The notes: generated by a model from the letters alone, not told the origin. DNA of 64,000 nucleotides from Bacillus sp. F19 (GCA_023823795.1 CP085710.1:1576001-1640000); one strand, 5' to 3'; positions 50,813 through 59,929 are shown, counted from the stretch's first letter. Made by a program: numbers and translations.

Positions 50813-51907
50813 ATGACAGAAAAAATACGATTCGGAATTATTGGATGCGGTGTAATCAGTGACACACATCAAACACAAATAAGGGATATTGAGGAAGCTG
50901 AACTAGTTGCTGTTGCAGATGAAAATCCGGACAGAGCTAAAGCGCTTTCAGAGCGTGCTGATGCTGACTGGTACGTTGATTATAGGGATTTGCTGAAGCG
51001 AAAAGACATAGATGTTGTTTGCATTTTAACTCCAAGCGGTTCCCATAAAATGATTACCTTGGATGCTGCGAAAGCAGGAAAGCATGTCATCTGTGAAAAA
51101 CCTATAGATACCACTCTTGAAAAAGCTTATGAAATAATAGAGGCTTGTAAAAAGGCAAATGTAAAATTATCCGTCATTTCTCAGCACCGTTTTGATTCCT
51201 CTACTATTGAAGTGAAAAAGGCAATAGAAGAAAACAAGTTTGGTAAGATGATCCTCGGTCAGGCTGCGGTCAATTGGTACAGATCACAAGAATATTATGA
51301 TAGCGGGGATTGGAGAGGCACTTGGAAAATGGATGGCGGAGGCGCATTGATGAATCAGTCCATTCATACGATTGATCTTCTGCAATATTTAATGGGGCCT
51401 GTTGAGAGTGTATTTGCACATGCAGCTACACTTGCACATGAACGTATTGAGGTAGAGGATGTTGCTGTTGCAACGGTTAAGTTTCAAAGCGGTGCATTAG
51501 GTACAATTGTTGGAACAACGAGTGCATTTCCAGGTCTTTCAGCAAGGCTTGAAGTATTCGGGACATCAGGTACAGCTGTCATCGATAATGATAAACTAAC
51601 ACATTTTTACCTAAAAGTAGCGGCTGAAAATTTGACAGACCATTATGGTGTCGAAGTACAAAACCTTGTAAAAAGTTCTGATGAAGAACAAGGAACTGGG
51701 GCGAATGATCCAGGTGCTATTTCTGGAAACTCTCATCGTGAGCAAATTCTTGATATGATTTCTGCCATTAAAGAGGATCGTGAGCCTTTAGTGAATGGGT
51801 TGGAGGGCATTAAACCACTGGAAATCATAGCAGCTATCTATCAATCTGCAAAAACCGGACAGCCTGTCTCCCTTGCATCTATTCGTCAACTTAAGACTGT
51901 TCAGTAA
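50813..51907 (+). CDS. Gfo/Idh/MocA-family oxidoreductase
   Basis: A 364-residue NAD(P)-dependent dehydrogenase. The Rossmann start IRFGIIGCGVISDTH gives GxGxxx, and GKHVICEKPIDTTLEKAYE supplies the family E-K-P with Lys near residue 97. The C-terminal domain has DWRGTWKMDGGGALMNQSIHTIDLLQYLMG with the conserved Asp and His. It oxidises a hydroxyl of a sugar or inositol. GGGAGAGGATG sets the ATG. It follows the isomerase in a two-gene operon and ends at a hairpin terminator. Confidence 0.9.
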   Translation: MTEKIRFGIIGCGVISDTHQTQIRDIEEAELVAVADENPDRAKALSERADADWYVDYRDLLKRKDIDVVCILTPSGSHKMITLDAAKAGKHVICEKPIDTTLEKAYEIIEACKKANVKLSVISQHRFDSSTIEVKKAIEENKFGKMILGQAAVNWYRSQEYYDSGDWRGTWKMDGGGALMNQSIHTIDLLQYLMGPVESVFAHAATLAHERIEVEDVAVATVKFQSGALGTIVGTTSAFPGLSARLEVFGTSGTAVIDNDKLTHFYLKVAAENLTDHYGVEVQNLVKSSDEEQGTGANDPGAISGNSHREQILDMISAIKEDREPLVNGLEGIKPLEIIAAIYQSAKTGQPVSLASIRQLKTVQ

Positions 51908-51922
51908 AAAAAATTCACCACG

Positions 51923-51953
51923 AAAAAACACAAGCCTTGGGCTTGTGTTTTTT
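51923..51953. terminator. Bidirectional terminator
   Basis: AAAAAACACAAGCC pairs with GGCTTGTGTTTTTT around TTG or less; serves the dehydrogenase and the converging YitT gene. Confidence 0.85.
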
Positions 51954-51957
51954 ATGC

Positions 51958-52587
51958 TTAAGCAGTAGCCGAAGCCCGATCCTCTTCAGAATCTGCTGCC
52001 GGACTCTCCCGCTCAAGCGGAGATTTTTTATGATATCTGCCAAGGATAGCAGTCATGACAAAGATTGCAACAGCAGAATAGACAATTTGCATCGGTCCGA
52101 AGACAAGCAGTGCTGAACCGACAATCATTAAGTCAGTAATAAGCATGGTTTTTCCAGGGTTAAATCCGAATTTCTTCTCAAGGAAAATGCAGAGAATGTT
52201 CATGCCGCCTAAGGATGACCCGTTTCTGAACAGGAAGATCAGTCCGATGCCGATGGAGATTCCTCCAAGGATGGCTGCGATGATCGGATGTGGAAAATGG
52301 ACAATGAAAGATTGCTGCAGAAATTCTGAGGTGATGGACAAGATACTGACGCTGATAAACGTCCGAAGGGCAAAGGCGATGCCTAGCTGGGTAACAGCGA
52401 GAGCATAGAATGGCAGATTGATAACAAAAAAAAGGGTTCCAAATGAATAGGATGTCAGATGCTGAGCTACGATGCCAAGACCGGCCGTTCCGCCAATCAC
52501 CAATTCTGAGGATGATAGCAAGTGAACGCCGAGAGACACGGCAAAACAGCCAATTAAGATGCTGACCCAACGAATTACGTTTTGCAT
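51958..52587 (-). CDS. YitT-family membrane protein
   Basis: ATG 52587 is 12 nt past AAGGAG; an upstream in-frame ATG at 52623 has no site. The 209-residue product has five membrane segments with the YitT/DUF161 pattern: GCFAVSLGVHLLSSSELVIGGTAGLGIV, RNGSSLGGMNILCIFLEKKFGFNPGKTMLITDL and a C-terminal segment before an acidic tail (SPAADSEEDRASATA). It lacks the usual C-terminal DUF2179 domain of many YitT proteins. Substrate unknown. Monocistronic. Confidence 0.8.
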   Translation of the reverse strand: MQNVIRWVSILIGCFAVSLGVHLLSSSELVIGGTAGLGIVAQHLTSYSFGTLFFVINLPFYALAVTQLGIAFALRTFISVSILSITSEFLQQSFIVHFPHPIIAAILGGISIGIGLIFLFRNGSSLGGMNILCIFLEKKFGFNPGKTMLITDLMIVGSALLVFGPMQIVYSAVAIFVMTAILGRYHKKSPLERESPAADSEEDRASATA

Positions 52588-52887
52588 GTTTCCGGACGAC
52601 TCCTTCTTAGTTGATATCCTCATTATACATGAAGAATTTAGGTATTCTTTTGTTATTGAAAAATGGAAATGTTATGAAAATTAGTTGGAAACCCCATGGT
52701 GATCTAAAGGCAAATCTATTTGGCTGGAAAAAGTTTACCTCAATATGCCGACATTTACTTTGTAATGGAGTTAATCTTATACAGCTTCCCTAAAAAAACA
52801 CATGAGGTGTTTCAATGGGGAGATATTTCAAATTCCCATTACAAAGGAATGTGAATAACTGAAGGTTTGTCCGATAAACTTGGAAGA

Positions 52888-52914
52888 GATTCTCCTATTG
52901 GGGGAGTCTTTTTT
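52888..52914 (+). terminator. Plus-strand hairpin with T-tract before array B
   Basis: GATTCTCC pairs with GGGGAGTC (two G-U) followed by TTTTTTG. No gene in front of it is convincing; 52588-52887 holds only short frames. Confidence 0.4.
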
Positions 52915-52978
52915 GTTATGTGTATTTTTAGTCAGTAATAAGCATATCAATTTTGACATGGTGCCTAGCTGCATCGCC

Positions 52979-54226
52979 GAGCCCCCCAATTTTCTGTTTT
53001 GGGTACCTGGAATAGCGAATGTGGCAAATCGAGCCCCCCAATTTTCTGATTTGGGTACCTGAAATAGCGAATGTGGCAAATCGAGTATCCCAATTTTCTG
53101 TTTTGGGTACCTGAAATAGCGTATGTGCCAAATCGAGCCCCCCAATTTTCTGTTTTGGGTACCTGGAAAAGCGTATGTGCCAAATCGAGTGCCCCAATTT
53201 TCTGTTTTGGGAACCTGAAATAGCGTATGTGCCAAATCGAGCCCCCCAATTTTCTGTTTTGGGAACCTGAAATAGCGTATGTGCCAAATCGAGTGCCCCA
53301 ATTTTCTGATTTGGGTACCTGGAATAGCGTATGTGCCAAATCGAGCCCCCCAATTTTCTGTTTTGGGTACCTGGAATAGCGTATGTGCCAAATCGAGTGC
53401 CCCAATTTTCTGTTTTGGGAACCTGGAATAGCGGATGTGCCAAATCGAGTGCCCCAATTTGTTGTTTTGGGTACCTGGAATAGCGTATGTGCCAAATCGA
53501 GCACCCCAATTTTCTGTTTTGGGAACCTGGAATAGCGTATGTGCCAAATCGAGTGCCCCAATTTTCTGTTTTGGGAACCTGGAATAGCGTATGTGCCAAA
53601 TAGAGTGCCCCAATTATCTGTTTTGGGTACCTGAAATAGCGTATGTGCCAAATCGAGTACCCCAATTTTCTGTTTTGGGAACCTGGAATAGCGTATGTGC
53701 CAAATCGAGTACCCTAATTTTGAGTTTTGAGTACCTGGAATAGCGTATGTGCCAAATCGAGTACCCCAATTTTCTGTTTTGGGAACCTGGAATAGCGGAT
53801 GTGCCAAATCGAGTACCCTAATTTTGAGTTTTGAGTACCTGGAATAGCGTATGTGCCAAATCGAGTACCTCAATTTTCTGTTTTGGGTACCTGGAATAGC
53901 GTGTTTGCCAAATCGAGCCCCCCAATTTTCTGTTTTGGGTACCTGGAATAGCGTATGTGCCAAATCGAGCCCCCCAATTTTCTGTTTTGGGTACCTGAAA
54001 TAGCGTGTTTGCCAAATCGAGTACCTCAATTTTCTGTTTTGGGTACCTGGAATAGCGTATGTGCCAAATCGAGTACCCCAATTTTCTGTTTTGGGTACCT
54101 GGAATAGCGTGTTTGCCAAATCGAGCCCCCCAATTTTCTGTTTTGGGAACCTGGAATAGCGTATGTGGCAAATCGAGTGCCCCAATTTTCTGTTTTGGGT
54201 ACCTGGAATAGCGGATTTGCCAAATC
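52979..54226. repeat. Tandem repeat array B: twenty-four units of exactly 52 bp
   Basis: Units begin GAG at 52979 and every 52 bp to 54175, with no length change. The consensus runs GAG-NNC-CCCAATTTTCTGTTTTGGG, then TACCTGGAATAGCGTATG, then TGCCAAATC. CCCAA and TTGGG can pair, and GGTACC recurs. Variation is at defined spots (GAGTAC, GAGTGC, GAGCCC; GGGTACC or GGGAACC; GTATGTGCC, GTGTTTGCC, GGATGTGCC). All three minus-strand frames are open for long stretches because the unit has no stop, which creates apparent proteins that are not genes. There are no spacers. Confidence 0.95.
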
Positions 54227-54274
54227 GCCCAACTCCTCTTCGATCATGTCCAAATTTCTATTGTCCTTTAATGG

Positions 54275-54303
54275 AAAAAAACCGTTCATCTTGAACGGTT
54301 TTT
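54275..54303. terminator. Bidirectional terminator next to array B
   Basis: AAAAAACCGTTC pairs with GAACGGTTTTT around ATCTT. It isolates the array from the stress gene downstream. Confidence 0.85.
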
Positions 54304-54304
54304 A

Positions 54305-54330
54305 GTTTATCTTTACGGCAGATTGGGTAT
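54305..54330 (+). promoter_or_regulatory. Sigma-B promoter of the GAF-STAS gene
   Basis: GTTTAT, 14 nt, GGGTAT, compared with the sigma-B pattern GTTTAA-N12-14-GGGTAT. It lies 65 bp before the ATG. Confidence 0.65.
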
Positions 54331-54394
54331 AGAGTAAAGTTTAAATGAACAAGTTAAGACAATCTTATTTCATCAGAAAGGCTGGAAAAGATAG

Positions 54395-55261
54395 ATGACA
54401 GAAATGCTTTTAGGTTTGAGTACTCCGATTAAAAAGTATCGTAATTTTGATGAAGCTTCTGAAAGCATTCTAAAGATGATGAGCCAGTTTATTGAGATTA
54501 ATACATTGTTTATTGCAAAAAATGATAAGCATAAAAATGTGATTGTAAAGGTTTTGAATCAGGAATTGACTCTTTTGGAAGAAGGCTCCGAACTTCCTTT
54601 TAAAGAAACGTTCTGTAAATTGAGTGTTGAGAAGGGAAGAGAGGTACTGGTCATTTCTGATTTAATCGGCAATGATTTGGCAAAAGATCTTGATGTAACA
54701 AAGAAACTTGGCGGGGGCTGCTTCATCGGAATTCCGATTTTCTATGAAAATGGTGAAAACTACGGAACGATTTGCGGTCTTGATACGAAGTCATTTGCAT
54801 TTACAGACAAGCATGTTGAGCTGTTCGAAACGATGGCATCATTGCTGTCGTACGTCCTTGAGCTTGATAATGCCAACAAAGAAATTATTCATCTGTCAGC
54901 CCCAATTGTTCCGATTACGAAGGGTGTGGCAATTCTGCCGATCATTGGCGATATCAGCGAATACCGTGCTGAAAAAATCATTCATACTGCACTTTCCACA
55001 AGCACGGAATTATCTCTGCAATACTTAATTATTGATTTATCAGGTATTCTACAAATGAACGACGACGTTAGTTTCCATTTGTTAAACCTTGTCCAGATGC
55101 TGAAGCTTATAGGTGTAACTCCTGCTCTGACAGGTATACGGCCGGACCTGGCGATGAAAGCTGTGCAGCTTAATTTAAATCTGTCGAATGTGATGATTGG
55201 CGGGAATCTGGAGGAAATCCTGCACCGCATAGGTTTTACACTGAACCGGAATGGATCATGA
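54395..55261 (+). CDS. GAF-STAS domain protein (RsbR-like architecture)
   Basis: A 288-residue cytoplasmic protein. Residues 15-155 form a GAF sensor domain (FDEASESILKMMSQFIEINTLFIAKND ... GGGCFIGIPIFYENGENYGTICGLDTKSF). Residues 165-285 form a STAS domain of the stressosome type (PIVPITKGVAILPIIGDISEYRAEKI ... LQYLIIDLSGIL ... GVTPALTGIRPDLA). In RsbR and RsbS the residue after the conserved Asp is a phosphorylated Thr or Ser; here the stretch is QMNDDVSF, so Asp replaces it. This suggests a constitutive or non-phosphorylatable partner. A sigma-B promoter precedes it, implying feedback on the general stress response. Confidence 0.83.
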   Translation: MTEMLLGLSTPIKKYRNFDEASESILKMMSQFIEINTLFIAKNDKHKNVIVKVLNQELTLLEEGSELPFKETFCKLSVEKGREVLVISDLIGNDLAKDLDVTKKLGGGCFIGIPIFYENGENYGTICGLDTKSFAFTDKHVELFETMASLLSYVLELDNANKEIIHLSAPIVPITKGVAILPIIGDISEYRAEKIIHTALSTSTELSLQYLIIDLSGILQMNDDVSFHLLNLVQMLKLIGVTPALTGIRPDLAMKAVQLNLNLSNVMIGGNLEEILHRIGFTLNRNGS

Positions 55262-55275
55262 ACTTCATAATAAAA

Positions 55276-55308
55276 AGAAAAAGCATGAAGGTTCACTTCA
55301 TGCTTTTT
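55276..55308. terminator. Bidirectional terminator
   Basis: AAAAAGCATGAAG pairs with CTTCATGCTTTTT around GTTCA; between the GAF-STAS gene and converging GDPD gene. Confidence 0.88.
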
Positions 55309-56122
55309 AAGCTTTAATATAATCCGGAAAATCCGTTGTAATCCCGTCTAAATCAAGCTGCAGAAAGGCTTTTGCTGTTTTGCGGTCGCGAATGGTGTAG
55401 GGAATGATTTTCATATCGTGCTCATGAATACGCGCTATTAGTTTTTTTGAGACCAGCCTTTTGTTTGGATTTACATAGTTTGCATAAGTTTTGTATTTAG
55501 AGAGCTGTGCGTTTGATATTCCTTTTGGCGTGAATTTTACGAGAACACCAATCGGAATGGTTGGAGCGATTTCATGAAAATGTTTCATTGAATTGGTATC
55601 AAATGATTGGACAATGATTTTCGTTTGCGGGTTTTCGATAAGTCCTCTGCTAGATAATGCATCGTATACTTTCTTTTCAATCCCGGGATACATTGCCGGA
55701 CTTTTCAGCTCAATTAGCAGCCCGCATTTATCAATATAGCGGTCGAGCACCTCGTCAAAGGCTGGAATTTTTTGTCCCGTAAACGAGTCGTGGAACCAGC
55801 TTCCGGCATCAAGATTCCGGAGCTGATGATACGTAAGATCCCGTACGTTTCCCTTCCCATTTGTCGTTCTTTCAACTGAGTCATCGTGGATGACCATTAA
55901 ACGGCCATCTTTACTCACTTGCAAGTCAATTTCTATAAAATCAGCTTTCATCTCGATCGCTTTATCGAAGGACGCAATCGTATTTTCCGGTGCATACCCT
56001 GATGCCCCTCTATGAGCAACAGTCAGCATAGTCCGTGCTGCTCCTTTTTGAGGGGCTGCTCTTCTAATTATATAAACAGTTATCAATAAACAAAGGACGA
56101 TGACAATGATGATGGTTTCCAT
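55307..56122 (-). CDS. Membrane-anchored glycerophosphodiester phosphodiesterase
   Basis: ATG 56122 follows GGGGGTGTATATCT; a longer frame to 56155 has no site. The 271-residue protein has one N-terminal membrane segment (IIIVIVLCLLITVYII) and then a GDPD TIM barrel: HRGASGYAPENTIASFDKAIEMKADFIEIDLQVSKDGRLMVIHDDSVERTT carries the two catalytic His, the Glu-Asp metal ligands and the Arg. LLIELKS supplies another Glu. It hydrolyses glycerophosphodiesters to glycerol-3-phosphate and alcohols, at the membrane surface. It could also act on teichoic acid fragments. Monocistronic. Confidence 0.9.
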   Translation of the reverse strand: METIIIVIVLCLLITVYIIRRAAPQKGAARTMLTVAHRGASGYAPENTIASFDKAIEMKADFIEIDLQVSKDGRLMVIHDDSVERTTNGKGNVRDLTYHQLRNLDAGSWFHDSFTGQKIPAFDEVLDRYIDKCGLLIELKSPAMYPGIEKKVYDALSSRGLIENPQTKIIVQSFDTNSMKHFHEIAPTIPIGVLVKFTPKGISNAQLSKYKTYANYVNPNKRLVSKKLIARIHEHDMKIIPYTIRDRKTAKAFLQLDLDGITTDFPDYIKA

Positions 56123-56248
56123 AGATATACACCCCCAGTCAGCTTGTCTTTTCATAGTACCCCAGTTTGTGAATCATTGCCAACTGGAAGATAGAATCAT
56201 GCTTATTCTGTGATATACTTCAGTAAAAACGGTGTCAGGGAGGCAGTT

Positions 56249-56947
56249 ATGGAGAAAGAAAAAATCCTGATTGTAGAAGATGAATTGAAAATTGCCAGAG
56301 TACTGAAGCTTGAACTGGAATTTGAAGGGTATTCGGTCCATTGCATCCATGATGGTCTGGGTGCGCTTGAACAAATTCGTTCCTCTTCCTGGAATTTAAT
56401 CCTCCTAGATGTGATGCTCCCTGGTCTGACAGGCATAGAGGTCCTAAGGAGGCTTCGTGCAAATGATAAGGAAACACCTGTCATTCTTTTGACAGCCCGC
56501 GATTCGATTCCTGATAAAGTAAGCGGCCTTGATCAGGGAGCAAATGATTACATAACAAAACCTTTTCAAATAGAAGAACTTCTTGCAAGAATCAGGGTTT
56601 GTCTGCGGACGAGCAAACCAATGCGTTTAGCAGCTGAAGAAGGTATTTTGAAGGCTGCCGATCTTACTGTGAATGAAAAAACAAGAGACGTAAGGCGTGG
56701 AGAAGCAGAAATCGAATTAACGCCGCGGGAATTTGATTTGCTTGTTTATTTACTAAGCCATAAAAATCAGGTACTGAACCGGGAGCAGATCCTAAACGGA
56801 GTGTGGGGATTCGACTACTTTGGCGATACAAATGTCGTTGATGTGTATATCCGTTATTTGCGGAAAAAAATAGACAGCGAATTTGATTTTGCGCTTATCC
56901 ACACTGTCAGAGGTGTTGGATATTCGATTAAGGAGCCTGCTTCATGA
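56249..56947 (+). CDS. OmpR-family response regulator (YkoG-like)
   Basis: ATG 56249 follows AGGGAGGCAGTT. The 232-residue regulator has a receiver domain with the acidic pair in IVEDE (residues 8-12), phospho-acceptor Asp54 in LLDVMLPG, the Thr in LLTARD and the Lys in YITKPF. A winged-helix DNA-binding domain follows (ELTPREFDLLVYLLSHKNQVLNREQILNGVWGFDYFGDTNVVDVYIRYLRKKID). The order regulator, kinase, PepSY protein matches ykoG-ykoH-ykoI of B. subtilis. It overlaps the kinase ATG (ATGA). Direct repeats before the second PepSY gene could be its target. Confidence 0.9.
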   Translation: MEKEKILIVEDELKIARVLKLELEFEGYSVHCIHDGLGALEQIRSSSWNLILLDVMLPGLTGIEVLRRLRANDKETPVILLTARDSIPDKVSGLDQGANDYITKPFQIEELLARIRVCLRTSKPMRLAAEEGILKAADLTVNEKTRDVRRGEAEIELTPREFDLLVYLLSHKNQVLNREQILNGVWGFDYFGDTNVVDVYIRYLRKKIDSEFDFALIHTVRGVGYSIKEPAS

Positions 56948-58327
56948 AAATCAACCATAAAATTCAGCCTGTTTTCAACCGTCTGGATGCTGATCATCGT
57001 TCTTGCAATCAATGCTGCCATCTATTTTCTGTTTTTAACGATTGCCCAAAACAGCGAGCTTGACCGTTTAAAGCTTCAGGCGGAAGCGATCGCAGGAGCC
57101 ATCAGTCAGGATGAAAAGCAGCCGGTGAACTCATCAGACCTCTTAAGAGCTTATTTGCCTGCTGATGGCATGATCCGGATTATTAATGATCAATCAAAAG
57201 AGATTTTAGCTGTTTCAAAAAACGCAGATTATCGAAACATCCTTCCTCCGGAATTTCGTTCATCCGAAAGCAGCGAAGTCGTAAAGGCGGAAGGACTTTC
57301 TTTTGCAAAGGCAGCTGTTCCCGTTATTTGGAGTGATGGAAGAGTAGTTCAGCTTGAAGTAACCGAAAACCTTAAGAATGTGAATGAAAATATGGATGTC
57401 TTGAAAATCGTTCTGGCCATAGCTTCGCTCCTGGTTCTGCTGCCCTCCTTTTTTGCAGGCAGAATGCTGAGCAAAATGATCTTAAAGCCGATCAACTCTT
57501 TGATTGGCACGATGGAGGAAATTGAGAAAAAGGAAACCTTTAAGAAACTTGAGGTTAGCGGAAATTCTAAAGATGAACTGCATCAAATGACAAATACGTT
57601 CAATAAGATGATTGACCTTCTTCAGACAAATTTTGAAAAGCAGCAGCAGTTCATTTCAGATGCTTCGCATGAACTTAAAACCCCATTGACCGTCATTGAA
57701 AGCTATGCAAAATTGCTGAAACGCTGGGGCACAACAAAACCTGAAGTCATGGAAGAATCAATTGAAGCCATTTACTCTGAAGCGGTGAGGATGAAAGAAA
57801 TGACGGCTCAGCTACTTCAGCTTGCAGAAAATGATTCCCGTTTGCAGCTGAACGTGGAAAAAATGGATTTTGTATCTCTTTGTAAGCAGTCAGGACAGAC
57901 CATTGAACAGGTTTACAAACGGCATATTGACTTTCATTTTGATCAAAAAGAGCTGTATATCTTCGCAGACGAGCTTAAAATGAAGCAGCTTCTGTTCATT
58001 TTGTTTGATAATGCGATGAAGTACAGTTCGAAGAGCATCATATGTACGGCTAAAAAAGAGAATGAGAAAGTGCACCTCTCAATTAAAGACCGGGGCATTG
58101 GAATTCCGAAAGAGGATTTAGAGCATGTTTTTGACCGTTTCTTTAGAGTGGATAAAGCACGGAACAGAGAAACAGGAGGGACAGGACTTGGTCTTTCCAT
58201 CGCGAAGAAAATTGTACTGGCTCATGGAGGCGAGATTTCAATTGAAAGCACTGAGGGCGAAGGGACAATTGTTCATCTTTTTTTAATAGCCACTCCTTCT
58301 CATGAAGTTTTAATCTTAAAAGGCTAA
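56944..58327 (+). pseudogene. Sensor histidine kinase (YkoH-like) with a frameshift after codon 7
   Basis: ATG 56944 overlaps the regulator stop and reads MKINHKI, then one extra C near 56965 shifts the frame. Removing it gives SLFSTVWMLIIVLAINAAIYFLF continuing into an intact kinase: a sensor loop, second membrane segment near 57420, HAMP, HisKA box FISDASHELKTPLTVIESYAKLLKRWG, N box FDNAMKYSS, and G boxes GIGIPKEDLEHVFDRFFRVD and GGTGLGLSIAKKI. A downstream ATG at 56987 could restart most of TM1, without a ribosome binding site. Regulator and PepSY genes around it are intact. The lesion is either real or an assembly error. Confidence 0.8.
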
Positions 58328-58360
58328 GATGATTTCATGGATACAAAATAGGAGGAAATC

Positions 58361-59062
58361 ATGAACAGAAAATGGAGCATCATCACCGTGCTTGTGATAA
58401 TAGGTGTTATTGGAATCATCGGAATTGCATCTGTCATAAAGGATAACGTGAAAGTAACGGAGGCAGAGGCCCGGAATCTTGTTGAAGCTCATTATACGGG
58501 AACAATTACCAAAATGGCCTTATTGAGGTCAGATGGCAAAGACATTTATCAAGTGCAATTAGAAGAGAAGACAGGGCTATACACTCTCGAAGTTGATGCA
58601 GAGACAGGGAGTATTCAAAATCTGCAGCAGGTGAAGAAAACAGACTCTGAAAAGGAAGAAAAACCTGCCATTTCGGAAGCAGAAGCGAAAAAGCTTGCAG
58701 AAGAAACTTACCGCGGGAACGTTCAGGCTCTTACATTGCAAAGAAAGATATACAGCATCACAGTGCTGACAAAAACAGAACAAATTAAACTTGAAATGAA
58801 TGCTGACAGCGGTAAAATTACTTCAGAGGACAAAAGCAGCATTGAGAAAAACACACAGCATGTAAAGCTGACAGAAGAGCAGGCGAAAAAAATCGCATTA
58901 GCTGAAGTGAACGGGAAAATAGAAGATATTGACCTTGATGAAGAGGATGACAGTGTTTTCTATGAAGTAGAAATAGAATCAGGACAGCAGGAAGCTACCA
59001 TTCAAATTGACGCGTTTACAGGTAAAGTTCTGTCTGTAGCGATTGAAAATGAAGAAGACTGA
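58361..59062 (+). CDS. PepSY-domain protein (YkoI-like), 233 aa
   Basis: The ATG follows ATAGGAGGAAATC. The 233-residue product has one N-terminal membrane segment (IITVLVIIGVIGIIGIASVI), so the rest faces outside. Three PepSY-like repeats follow: VTEAEARNLVEAHYTGTITKMALLRSDGKDIYQVQLEEKTGLYTLEVDAETG, ISEAEAKKLAEETYRGNVQ and LTEEQAKKIALAEVNGKIEDIDLDEEDDSVFYEVEIESGQQEATIQIDAFTGKVL. PepSY domains inhibit or modulate peptidases or two-component sensors. Its place after the kinase matches ykoI. Confidence 0.85.
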   Translation: MNRKWSIITVLVIIGVIGIIGIASVIKDNVKVTEAEARNLVEAHYTGTITKMALLRSDGKDIYQVQLEEKTGLYTLEVDAETGSIQNLQQVKKTDSEKEEKPAISEAEAKKLAEETYRGNVQALTLQRKIYSITVLTKTEQIKLEMNADSGKITSEDKSSIEKNTQHVKLTEEQAKKIALAEVNGKIEDIDLDEEDDSVFYEVEIESGQQEATIQIDAFTGKVLSVAIENEED

Positions 59063-59066
59063 AGAC

Positions 59067-59100
59067 ACACCTTTTGATTAATTCAGAAGGTGTTTTTTTT
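59067..59100 (+). terminator. Terminator of the first PepSY gene
   Basis: ACACCTT pairs with AAGGTGT (with further TGA/TCA pairing) and is followed by a run of T. Confidence 0.8.
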
Positions 59101-59143
59101 GATCAGACAGGTCCTGAGAGAGGGCTAAATGATAAGTATTTCA

Positions 59144-59176
59144 TGATTTTCTCATCGTTTTCTAATGTTTCTATCT
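59144..59176 (+). promoter_or_regulatory. Direct repeats, possible response-regulator site
   Basis: ATTTTCTCATC, GTTTTCTAATG and GTTTCTATCTC follow one another at 10-11 bp steps, the layout of OmpR-type regulator boxes, about 65 bp before the second PepSY gene. Confidence 0.35.
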
Positions 59177-59237
59177 CTTTTTTATCATTTTAGAAGTCTA
59201 AGATAAGGATGTAAAGAAAAACAAGGAGGAATAAAAC

Positions 59238-59795
59238 ATGAAATTAACAACAGCATTATTAACAGGTGCACTTGTCATTGGAGGAATTGGCGCAGGATCA
59301 CAGTTTATCGGACCGAATGACCGTGCCCAGGCAGAAAAAAAGGCAGAAGGGCAAAATCTGAAAGTCAGCTATGAGCAGGCAAAAGAAATCGTCCTGAAAG
59401 AACAAAAAGGCAGCATTTCAGAAATGGAGCTTGAGCGTGAATCAGGTGTCTGGGTATATGATATCGAAGTGAAGTCGGGCGGAAAAGACTATGATTATCG
59501 CGTAAATGCAGACTCAGGAGAAATCACGAAAAAGAAACAGGACGATGCCCGGCAGGATGACGACATGGATGATTCAAACGTTGATTCAAAACAGGTGAAA
59601 ATCAGTTTGGAAGAAGCGACGAAAATCGCTTCAAATGAGGCAAAAGGAACGGTGGAAAAAGCTGAGCTTGAGGATGAAGACGGAGTGGCTGTTTACAGCT
59701 TTGAAATAAAGGGTGAAAACGGCAAAGAGGCAGAAGTTGAAATTTCAGCAGAAACCGGGAACGTTCTTAAAACAGAATGGGAAGATGAAGATTAA
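59238..59795 (+). CDS. Secreted PepSY-domain protein, 185 aa
   Basis: ATG 59238 follows ACAAGGAGGAATAAAAC. The 185-residue product has a signal-like N-terminus (LTTALLTGALVIGGIGAG) and two PepSY domains: VSYEQAKEIVLKEQKGSISEMELERESGVWVYDIEVKSGGKDYDYRVNADSGEI (residues 35-95) and ISLEEATKIASNEAKGTVEKAELEDEDGVAVYSFEIKGENGKEAEVEISAETGNVL (120-178), separated by an Asp-rich linker (QDDARQDDDMDDSN). It is very acidic and probably extracellular. Its separate promoter region with direct repeats suggests control by the neighbouring response regulator. Confidence 0.85.
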   Translation: MKLTTALLTGALVIGGIGAGSQFIGPNDRAQAEKKAEGQNLKVSYEQAKEIVLKEQKGSISEMELERESGVWVYDIEVKSGGKDYDYRVNADSGEITKKKQDDARQDDDMDDSNVDSKQVKISLEEATKIASNEAKGTVEKAELEDEDGVAVYSFEIKGENGKEAEVEISAETGNVLKTEWEDED

Positions 59796-59801
59796 AAGCA
59801 T

Positions 59802-59839
59802 AAACCCTCAAATGTACTTAGGGCATTTGAGGTTTTTTT
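59802..59839 (+). terminator. Terminator of the second PepSY gene
   Basis: AAACCCTCAAATG pairs with CATTTGAGGTTT (one bulge) and is followed by T-run. Confidence 0.85.
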
Positions 59840-59929
59840 ATGAAACTCCACTATTGACCTGTGTCAATTCCTGGTAATCCACATATTTTGATAAGGAAAG
59901 TGACTAAGAGATGAAAGGGAGGAAGAGCA

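Noticed and set aside
52611-52793. 60-codon frame between yitT and array B
   Set aside because: No ribosome binding site, no recognisable family and mixed composition; treated as chance.
52828-54289. Long minus-strand frames of about 406, 261, 245 and 117 codons with WHIRYSRFPKQKIG-type repeats
   Set aside because: They arise from reading a 52-bp stop-free repeat in three frames. All frames look alike, none has a ribosome binding site, and two overlap each other fully.
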